Assembly (NCBI GenBank): GCA_000433415.1
Contig: FR890544.1
Coordinates: 4,738-11,559 of the forward strand
Origin: Clostridium sp. CAG:448
GTDB taxonomy: Bacteria; Bacillota; Clostridia; Oscillospirales; CAG-272
Direction: 5' to 3'
Length of the DNA stretch: 6,822 nucleotides
Shown here: in pieces, positions 1 to 5,051 of the stretch
How the letters are laid out: each line of letters starts with the position of its first letter
Numbering within the stretch: position 1 is the stretch's first letter
Notes under the pieces: generated by a model
The model's input: only the letters and a program-made list of their open reading frames with translations
What the model was told of the DNA's origin: nothing
The model's database searches: none
Program-made: the position numbers and the translations under genes

Positions 1-899
1 AGGCGGTGCGGGTCCGCCCAGCCGCGGTTGCCCTGTCCGAAGCGGTGAAGCATTTCGTCTTCTTCCTCCTCTTCGTCGTCGCTGTCATCGTCCTGCGCCC
101 GGAGTTTCCACAGGCGCAGAACATCTCCGTCCGCTTCGATGCTTCCTTCGGTGCCGTACAGACCGATTTCGGTACTGATGCCCGGATAGGCGCAGGTGGT
201 GCTGACCATTGTCGCGATGGTGCCGCTTTCAAACCGTACAACGGCGGCAGTTGTGTCCTCTGTTTCGATTTCATGTCCCGTAATGCTGTATTGCGCACTG
301 ACGGAAACCGGCTTTCCGAGCAGCCAACGCATCAGATCGACGGTATGTACCGCCTGGTTCATCAGCGATCCGCCCCCGTCCATGGACCAGGTGCCGTGCC
401 AGCCGTTTTCATAGTATTTCTGTGCGCGGTACCATTTAACGGCAAAGGTAGCAAGTGCAATATTTCCGAGCCTGCCGCTTTTGACGGCATCCCGGATGGG
501 GTTCATGTCAAAGTTGAAGCGGTTCTGGAAAACCACACCCGCTTTCTTTTGGGTGCGTGCACACGCATCGAGAATGCACTGCGCGCGTTCCGGGGAGAGT
601 TCGATCGGTTTTTCGATCAACACATGTTTTCCCGCGTCCATGGCGCGCACGGCATAGTCCCCGTGCATGCCGCTGGGCAGGCAGATGCTGATGATGTCAA
701 CTGCCGGATCGGCAAACAGCGCCTTTGCATCGCGGTAAAGGGTAACCTCCGGATATTTCCGGTGCAGGTCGTCCAGGCGACCGGCGTCAATATCGCAGAC
801 CGCGACCAATTTCGCATTTTCCGAGGCGTGCGCGGCATCTGCGTGCGCCATGCCGATTCCAAGCCCCAGTACTCCGTAGCCGAGTTTTCCGTTTTTCAT
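1..899 (-). CDS. Gfo/Idh/MocA-family NAD(P)-dependent oxidoreductase, 3' end missing
   Basis: The first 299 codons are present and the gene runs off the left edge without a stop. An N-terminal Rossmann fold is visible: beta strand and glycine-rich loop GLGIGMAH at residues 12-19, CDID at 35-38 ending the second strand, and the family's EKP motif at 96-98, whose Lys is the usual catalytic or cofactor-contacting residue. The C-terminal domain carries GGGSLMNQAVHTVDLMRWL (175-193), the family's Gly-rich loop plus His185/Asp188. Members are usually 330-390 residues, so about 40-90 are missing. They oxidise or reduce sugars, inositols or related polyols in the cytoplasm; the substrate cannot be read from sequence. 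The start lies 28 bases after the ddl stop, with GGGAAGGA (907-914) seven bases upstream, so it is probably co-transcribed with ddl. An acidic run, DDDSDDEEEEEDE (270-282), is unusual. Family assignment is firm; specific function is unknown. Confidence 0.93.
   Translation of the reverse strand, partial: MKNGKLGYGVLGLGIGMAHADAAHASENAKLVAVCDIDAGRLDDLHRKYPEVTLYRDAKALFADPAVDIISICLPSGMHGDYAVRAMDAGKHVLIEKPIELSPERAQCILDACARTQKKAGVVFQNRFNFDMNPIRDAVKSGRLGNIALATFAVKWYRAQKYYENGWHGTWSMDGGGSLMNQAVHTVDLMRWLLGKPVSVSAQYSITGHEIETEDTTAAVVRFESGTIATMVSTTCAYPGISTEIGLYGTEGSIEADGDVLRLWKLRAQDDDSDDEEEEEDEMLHRFGQGNRGWADPHR
54..92 (-). other. Acidic low-complexity run inside the oxidoreductase
   Basis: Residues 270-282 of the oxidoreductase are all Asp or Glu apart from one Ser, encoded by GAN-type codons (the plus strand reads as cgtc/ttc/ctc repeats). 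It follows the strand VLRLWKLRAQ in the C-terminal domain and precedes MLHRFGQGNRGWADPH, which looks like normal family sequence again. It is probably a surface loop extended by simple-sequence expansion; the reading frame stays open through it. Confidence 0.7.
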
Positions 900-927
900 G
901 TCCTTGTCCTTCCCTAATTAAAATTTT

Positions 928-1965
928 TTATTTCCCCCGTTGTGCAAGCAGGGCGATCTTTTCGCATAGGGTGTCATAATCCGTTCTCGCCGCCGCTGCC
1001 ATTTGGGGGAGCAGGCTGGTGGGAGTCATGCCGGGCAGGGTATTGGCTTCCAGGCACCAAAAGACACCGTCCGCGTCCATGATGTAGTCAAAACGCGCAT
1101 AGCCGCGCAGACGGAGCACCTCAAATGCGGAAAGGGAAATGGCGGCGGCATCGGATGCCTGTTTGGGTGTCAGAGGCGCGGGGCAGAGTTCGGTGGTTCT
1201 GCCTGCCTGATATTTGTTTGCGTAATCGTAAAATCCCGTGCGCGGAATGATCTCAATGGCAGGGAGCGCCTGTCGGTCGAGAATTCCGACCGTGATTTCG
1301 CGCCCGGCGATCATTTTTTCAATCAGAACGCCGTTGCCGTACACCTCTGCCAGCGCCAGTGCTTTGTGCAGTTCGGATTCCGTATGCACCATGGTAACCC
1401 CGACGCTGGAGCCGCAGGCGCAGGGCTTGACGACACAGGGGAGCCCGATACGTGCGAGAATTTCCTCTTTTGGCGGAATGCGGTCGGTAAAATAAAGCCA
1501 GTCCGGCGTGTGGATGCCGGCGCGGGCTAAGAGCTGCTTGGACAGATCTTTGTCCATGGCAAGCAGACTGCCGACGTAGTCCGATCCCGTGTAGGGGATG
1601 CCGTAGATTTCCAGCGTTGCCTGCAATTGTCCGTTTTCGCCCATGGCACCGTGCAGTCCGATGAATACCAGATCGGCGGCGCGGCAGAGGAACAGAACGT
1701 TTTCGCCCAGAAGATCAGGATGTTCGTGGCGCAACGCATCTAGATCGGGCGGATTTTCGCCGACGTGGTGCAGGGGAAGCTCCTGCGCCGAAAAAAGGGA
1801 ATCGGGATGGCTGCGTTCCGATTCGGTCAACGGTTTTCCCAAAAAGGCATCCAAAAGACAGACGCGGTGCCCCTTGCGGATCAGCGCATTGGCAATCAGA
1901 CTGCCGGATGTCAGGGATACGTCGCGTTCCGGTGAAAAACCGCCGGCAAGTACAACAATTTTCAT
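928..1965 (-). CDS. ddl: D-alanine--D-alanine ligase (345 aa)
   Basis: ATP-grasp ligase that joins two D-alanines into the dipeptide MurF adds to the UDP-MurNAc-tripeptide, in the cytoplasm. Family motifs appear in order: GGFSPERDVSLTSG (8-21) with Glu13, LHGAMGENGQLQ (104-115), GIPYTGSD (122-129), MDKDLSK (137-143), the ATP-binding KPCACGSSVGV (180-190), GREITVGIL (221-229), the omega-loop FYDYANKY (245-252), and ARFDYIMDADG...EANTLPGMTPTSLLP (290-320) with metal-binding Glu306 and Asn308. Tyr252 in the KY pair matches the Tyr of D-Ala-D-Ala ligases rather than the Phe or other changes of D-Ala-D-Lac enzymes, so an ordinary, vancomycin-susceptible-type product is inferred. Length fits the longer DdlA-like group. 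The frame is open upstream to 2160, but that would overlap prmC by 128 bases. ATG at 1965 has GAGGAG eight bases upstream and begins the canonical MKIVVLAGG strand. It lies 67 bases after prmC. Confidence 0.97.
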   Translation of the reverse strand: MKIVVLAGGFSPERDVSLTSGSLIANALIRKGHRVCLLDAFLGKPLTESERSHPDSLFSAQELPLHHVGENPPDLDALRHEHPDLLGENVLFLCRAADLVFIGLHGAMGENGQLQATLEIYGIPYTGSDYVGSLLAMDKDLSKQLLARAGIHTPDWLYFTDRIPPKEEILARIGLPCVVKPCACGSSVGVTMVHTESELHKALALAEVYGNGVLIEKMIAGREITVGILDRQALPAIEIIPRTGFYDYANKYQAGRTTELCPAPLTPKQASDAAAISLSAFEVLRLRGYARFDYIMDADGVFWCLEANTLPGMTPTSLLPQMAAAARTDYDTLCEKIALLAQRGK

Positions 1966-1973
1966 TTTATGTT

Positions 1974-1979
1974 CTCCTC
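1974..1979 (-). promoter_or_regulatory. Ribosome binding site of ddl
   Basis: GAGGAG on the minus strand, eight bases before the ATG at 1965. It decides the ddl start against the longer open frame that reaches into prmC. Confidence 0.85.
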
Positions 1980-2032
1980 GGAAATAGAATAAAGGGATCG
2001 GAATCAGTGTATGCCACAGAGAACGAAAGGGT

Positions 2033-2851
2033 TCACGGGCGCAAGAGTGCCACCCGGTCATGACCGTCGAGGTCGCGCACGATTTCGCAGGAAAAACCTG
2101 CCCCGCGGCTGATCTGCCGCAGTGCATCACCCTGATCGTACCCGATTTCCAAAGCGGCAAAACCGTCAGGCTTCAGATATTTTGCGTAAAGCGGCAGAAA
2201 CGCCCGGTAAAAATCCAGACCGTCCGTCCCCCCGTCCAGTGCACGGTGCGGTTCTTTTTGCACCTCGGGGGCAAGTGTGGGAATGACATCGGAGGGAATA
2301 TAGGGCGGATTTGCCAGAATTGCGTCCAGAGAGGCATCCGGTACGGGCAGAACCCCGTCAAAGAAATCCGCGCGCAAAAATCGGATCCGGTCGCTGACGC
2401 CATTGCGTTGTGCGTTCTTTTGTGCAATCGCACAGGTTGCGTCGCTGATGTCGGTTGCCAGTGCCCGCGCGCCCGGAAAACGGTGCAGAAGGGTGACGGC
2501 AATACAGCCGCTCCCGGTACAAAGATCGGCAAAATAAGCGTCCGACGGCAACCGGGACATAGCGGTTTGCACCAGAATTTCCGTGTCGTAACGCGGAATC
2601 AGGCAATCGGGTGAAACCGAGAAGGGGAGATCACAGAAGTGCCATTCGGTCAGAATGTACTGAAGCGGTTCGTGCGCACAGCGGCGTTTCACCGCGTCAA
2701 TCAGAGCCTCGGCGTCACAGTCCGTATGAGGCGAGGCGAAAAGCTCCTCCCGCCTGCATCCGGCGTAATGACAGAACAACAGCCGTGCCTCTTCTGCCGC
2801 ATCCGGGATGCCGCAGGCACGCAAACGCGCCCGGATTTGTTCATAGGTCAC
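2033..2851 (-). CDS. prmC: Peptide chain release factor N5-glutamine methyltransferase (272 aa, GTG start)
   Basis: Methylates the Gln of the GGQ motif in release factors RF1 and RF2 using S-adenosylmethionine. It has the N-terminal helical release-factor-binding domain (1-75), the linker motif EPLQYILTEWHF (61-72), VSPDCLIPRYDTEILV (79-94), the SAM-binding loop DLCTGSGCIAVTLL (109-122), acidic ATDIS (132-136) and the catalytic NPPY (181-184). Length is typical of the family. Two small departures are Thr where the QYI.G Gly usually sits, and Tyr for Pro in IPRPDTE. The frame is open to an ATG at 2917, but GTG at 2851 has AAGAAGG eight bases upstream, and the -10 box at 2876-2881 would start the transcript downstream of 2917. 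The gene usually follows prfA; here it starts its own unit, with ddl downstream. Confidence 0.95.
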   Translation of the reverse strand: MTYEQIRARLRACGIPDAAEEARLLFCHYAGCRREELFASPHTDCDAEALIDAVKRRCAHEPLQYILTEWHFCDLPFSVSPDCLIPRYDTEILVQTAMSRLPSDAYFADLCTGSGCIAVTLLHRFPGARALATDISDATCAIAQKNAQRNGVSDRIRFLRADFFDGVLPVPDASLDAILANPPYIPSDVIPTLAPEVQKEPHRALDGGTDGLDFYRAFLPLYAKYLKPDGFAALEIGYDQGDALRQISRGAGFSCEIVRDLDGHDRVALLRP

Positions 2852-2859
2852 AATTCGCA

Positions 2860-2866
2860 CCTTCTT
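2860..2866 (-). promoter_or_regulatory. Ribosome binding site of prmC
   Basis: AAGAAGG on the minus strand, eight bases before the GTG at 2851. It selects that GTG over the in-frame ATG 22 codons upstream and over another GTG that overlaps the site itself. Confidence 0.75.
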
Positions 2867-2875
2867 TCTCTGTTT

Positions 2876-2904
2876 ATTATACCAAAGAACCTGCCGGATT
2901 GGAA
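2876..2904 (-). promoter_or_regulatory. Extended -10 promoter for prmC-ddl-oxidoreductase
   Basis: On the minus strand a perfect TATAAT (2876-2881) is preceded by TGG (2882-2884), giving the extended -10 form TGnTATAAT. The best -35 candidate 17 bases upstream is TTCCAA (2899-2904), which matches consensus at only three of six positions, so the extended -10 probably carries recognition. The expected transcript start near 2869 leaves a leader of about 18 bases, just enough for the ribosome binding site. Confidence 0.75.
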
Positions 2905-2952
2905 GCCCTGCGTGCAAAAAACAGAAAAATTGAAAAATATCACAAAAATGAC

Positions 2953-2981
2953 TTGCAATTCATGTAAAAATGTGGTATTAT
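2953..2981 (+). promoter_or_regulatory. Strong sigma-A promoter for the surface-protein operon
   Basis: TTGCAA (2953-2958), a 17-base spacer and TATTAT (2976-2981), with TGG (2973-2975) directly before the -10 box, making it an extended -10 as well. The stretch from about 2917 to 2950 is A-rich (runs of five and six A), like an UP element. The predicted start near 2988 gives a leader of about 30 bases to the ATG at 3018. I see no clear operator repeat over the promoter. Confidence 0.85.
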
Positions 2982-3004
2982 GAATAAGCAGACAAATTTA
3001 TATG

Positions 3005-3010
3005 AAGGAG
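3005..3010 (+). promoter_or_regulatory. Ribosome binding site of the secreted protein
   Basis: AAGGAG seven bases before the ATG at 3018, in good agreement with a strongly translated gene; the codons directly downstream give a classical signal peptide, confirming the start. Confidence 0.85.
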
Positions 3011-3017
3011 AAATGAT

Positions 3018-4625
3018 ATGAAAAAGATTTTTGCTACCCTGGTCATGCTCGTGCTGATGATCTGTTGCTTTGCGGCAATGGATGCGTTTGCGGACAACAC
3101 AATCGATGCGTACAGTATCCCGAAAGCAACAAAGGCACCATCCATTGACGGTCAGCTTTCCGAAGGCGAGTGGGACGGCGCACTGCGCGTCTGGGCTGGA
3201 CCGGATTCCTTTAACTGGGTTGTCAATGATTATGCCGCCGATGATGACGGTAATCCTGCCATTCAGGAAGGCTCCGCCTTCTATATAATGTGGGATAACG
3301 AGGCAATTTATTTTGCCGTCCGTATCATTGATAAGTATTATCCTTCAAAACAGCCGGCTTCGACGGATCCGCTGAATACCGGTGAGGGGATTCAGCTTGC
3401 CTTCTATGCCCCTACCTGTACGGATAGTGGCAACGGAGACGGCAACAACGTCATGTTCTATGATTTTTCTCCCTTTACGAGTGACAATGCCGATACCTGC
3501 GCGGCATATGAGCATTTCCATTTTCAACGCAATGTATCCGAACTGTTTACTATGGCATCCGAGTATGACGTGAACGAATATACCGGTTATACCATGGAGT
3601 GGAAAATGACATGGGATGTTTTCCAGCAGTGTCATGATCACGGCTTCGGCGGTGAATATACGCCTCACAAGGGAACGGAGATGAAGCTTGCTCTTGTCAT
3701 CCTGGACATGGATCAGGACGACGGACAGTATTACGGTTATTGCTCCGCGGAGTGGTGCAACACCAATGACGGAACCGATATCTTTACGCTGACCGATATT
3801 ACCACCGATCAGAATGCAAAAACACAGGAACTGAACTCCCACAATAGCTATGTGGATGGCCTGCCCGGCGATGTTCCGGAAGAAGGCGGGGAAACCACCG
3901 GCGACGGATCTCCCAAGATCGAAAAGGATTATATTTACGATTACTGGGTGGAAGATGACGTGAAAAGCGCTCTGACCGGTCCCAACCAGACCGGAATCAG
4001 CTATACTGAGGACGGTGTGAAATTTACTTATGTGCCCGGCGAACCGGTTGATCCTTATGTGACATTCAATCCGATCAACTATGCAAAGGGAGTGGTCGTG
4101 GAAAAGATTGACCCGAAGAAGGTCTCCTTTATTGTGCTGAAGGTGAAAGCGGAAGGAACCAACGGCGAGTTTGAGCTGTTCTATTGCGGAACCGCTGCCA
4201 GCGTTCAGGAAACTTACACGGCAGACGGCAATTGGCAGTATATTCTGTTCGACTTTACGGACGACGATATGTGGTTGGAGCAGAAGAAGATCAAGAACAT
4301 GCGTTTTGACTGGGCAACCGGTATTGAAAATGCGGAAAATGCAAGTCTGACACTGGGTGCCATTGCCTTCTTCGGATCCGAAAGCGAGGCATACGCATAT
4401 ATGGGTAAAGAGGTTCCCACAACGGATACCAAGGCAGACAACACCAAAAACGAGAAACCGACCACGGCAGCGACAACCGTTGCGGATGAGGGCAAGTCGG
4501 AGAACACGACAGCAGACAATAATACCGACGAGAAGGGGTGCGGCTCCGTTGTAAGCGGTTCTGTTGCATTGGTTGCAACGGTGACACTCTGCGGTGTGAT
4601 GCTCAAAAAGAAAAAAGAAAACTGA
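3018..4625 (+). CDS. Secreted, C-terminally anchored protein with CBM9-like and second beta-sandwich domain (535 aa)
   Basis: Residues 1-25 are a signal peptide: MKK, hydrophobic core, then AFA before Asp26 as a signal peptidase I site. Residues 38-262 resemble a family 9 carbohydrate-binding / DOMON-like sandwich: the opening APSIDGQLSEGEWDGA (40-55), MWDNEAIYFAVRIID (91-105), GEGIQLAFY (122-130) and YTMEWKMTW (191-199) follow the family pattern. Residues 301-462 form a second sandwich-like region (DPYVTF, GNWQYILFDF, MRFDW, LGAIAFFGSESEAYAYM) of a kind I associate with clostridial surface proteins. A Thr/Asn/Lys/Glu-rich linker (463-506) leads to GCGS (507-510), a hydrophobic segment (511-529) and KKKK. 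No catalytic domain is seen, so the role is probably glycan binding or substrate capture on the surface; the ligand is unknown. It could also be a structural envelope protein. It heads the rightward operon and has its own strong promoter. Confidence 0.85.
   Translation: MKKIFATLVMLVLMICCFAAMDAFADNTIDAYSIPKATKAPSIDGQLSEGEWDGALRVWAGPDSFNWVVNDYAADDDGNPAIQEGSAFYIMWDNEAIYFAVRIIDKYYPSKQPASTDPLNTGEGIQLAFYAPTCTDSGNGDGNNVMFYDFSPFTSDNADTCAAYEHFHFQRNVSELFTMASEYDVNEYTGYTMEWKMTWDVFQQCHDHGFGGEYTPHKGTEMKLALVILDMDQDDGQYYGYCSAEWCNTNDGTDIFTLTDITTDQNAKTQELNSHNSYVDGLPGDVPEEGGETTGDGSPKIEKDYIYDYWVEDDVKSALTGPNQTGISYTEDGVKFTYVPGEPVDPYVTFNPINYAKGVVVEKIDPKKVSFIVLKVKAEGTNGEFELFYCGTAASVQETYTADGNWQYILFDFTDDDMWLEQKKIKNMRFDWATGIENAENASLTLGAIAFFGSESEAYAYMGKEVPTTDTKADNTKNEKPTTAATTVADEGKSENTTADNNTDEKGCGSVVSGSVALVATVTLCGVMLKKKKEN
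4536..4622 (+). other. C-terminal GCGS / hydrophobic / Lys-run sorting signal
   Basis: The last 29 residues of the surface protein are Gly-Cys-Gly-Ser, a hydrophobic segment of about 19 residues containing another Cys (525), and a KKKKEN tail. The tripartite layout matches protein-sorting tails in general (a short motif, a membrane segment, a basic stop), but the motif is not LPxTG. It resembles the Cys-containing CTERM-type signals known from other phyla. Whether it is cleaved and attached or simply stays as a membrane anchor cannot be told from sequence. Confidence 0.65.
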
Positions 4626-4658
4626 GGTCCGTCCGGAATCGGGGGATCTCTCCCAAGA

Positions 4659-4665
4659 AAAGAGG
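4659..4665 (+). promoter_or_regulatory. Ribosome binding site of the small membrane protein
   Basis: AAAGAGG lies five bases before the ATG at 4671 and eight before the ATG at 4674. The other sites in this window sit 7-9 bases from their starts, which favours 4674. The in-frame GTG at 4665 overlaps the site and is not a plausible start. Confidence 0.65.
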
Positions 4666-4673
4666 TGCGCATG

Positions 4674-4961
4674 ATGCGTAAAGAAAAACAGACAAACAAA
4701 CAGACAACCGATGTGAAGGAAAAAGCGAAAACGCAGTCCAAAGGGAAGCACGGATACGGTGCTGTTGCCGCGGTCGTGATTGCGGTCGGTGCCGTGGGTT
4801 ATGTTGCCTACCGGATGGTACGGAAGCTGTTTGTGCCCAAAAAGGAGCCGGATCCCGCGGATGCCGGTGCGGAAGCAATTCCGGAGAATGCGCCGGAAAC
4901 GACGGACGACGAAAAAGACGGAAATGAGGAGACAGCGGCGCAGGAGCATACAGAGGAGTAA
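4674..4961 (+). CDS. Small single-pass membrane protein, function unknown (95 aa)
   Basis: I do not recognise a family. Residues 1-25 are polar and Lys-rich (KEKQTNKQTTDVKEKAK). Residues 27-49 form one Gly/Ala/Val-rich transmembrane segment (GYGAVAAVVIAVGAVGYVAYRMV). A short basic patch follows (RKLFVPKK, 50-57), and residues 58-95 are strongly acidic, with 15 Asp or Glu. Both flanks of the membrane segment are basic, so orientation is uncertain. It begins 48 bases after the surface-protein stop with no terminator between, and the shared terminator follows, so the two are probably one operon. The role could be membrane-side partner or accessory for the surface protein, but that is only proximity. 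The start could also be the adjacent ATG at 4671, which adds one residue. Composition like this is low in information, but the ribosome binding site and operon position support a real gene. Confidence 0.7.
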   Translation: MRKEKQTNKQTTDVKEKAKTQSKGKHGYGAVAAVVIAVGAVGYVAYRMVRKLFVPKKEPDPADAGAEAIPENAPETTDDEKDGNEETAAQEHTEE

Positions 4962-5002
4962 TCCTCCGTAATCCGCGCCGGACTGCCGACGGACAAAACA
5001 AA

Positions 5003-5039
5003 ACCGCATCCAATGTCCATTGGGGACACTGGATGCGGT
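5003..5039. terminator. Bidirectional rho-independent terminator between convergent genes
   Basis: Arms ACCGCATCCAATGTCC (5003-5018) and GGACACTGGATGCGGT (5024-5039) pair over 16 positions with one A/C mismatch (5013/5029) and a five-base loop. On the plus strand the hairpin is followed by ATTTTTTGCTTTTT; on the minus strand the complement of AAAACAAAA gives TTTTGTTTT. It can therefore end both the rightward surface-protein operon and the leftward peptidase gene, whose stop is 12 bases away. Confidence 0.93.
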
Positions 5040-5051
5040 ATTTTTTGCTTT

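Noticed and set aside
10..18. Possible lipobox in the surface-protein signal peptide (LMICC, residues 13-17, bases 3054-3068)
   Set aside because: The residues before Cys do not fit the L-A/S-G/A-C pattern, and AFA before Asp26 is a good signal peptidase I site. The coordinates given here are residue numbers near the motif, with base positions stated in the description.
6..917. A 303-codon plus-strand frame opposite the oxidoreductase
   Set aside because: The minus strand has a clear Rossmann oxidoreductase with EKP and HTVD motifs; the plus-strand translation has no recognisable pattern.
1966..2160. N-terminal extension of ddl by 65 codons
   Set aside because: It would overlap prmC by 128 bases, and the ribosome binding site at 1974-1979 supports the internal ATG, where family homology begins.
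4953..4966. Short inverted repeat GAGGA-GTAA-TCCTC at the end of the small membrane protein gene
   Set aside because: Only five base pairs, no T tract, and a much stronger terminator lies about 40 bases downstream.
3345..5009. A 554-codon stop-free frame on the minus strand across the surface protein and small membrane protein
   Set aside because: It opposes two genes with a promoter, ribosome binding sites and recognisable domains. Its translation is Cys/His/Arg/Phe-rich with no motif, it has no promoter or ribosome binding site that I can see, and it runs into the terminator. It reflects rarity of TTA, CTA and TCA codons in the sense frames.
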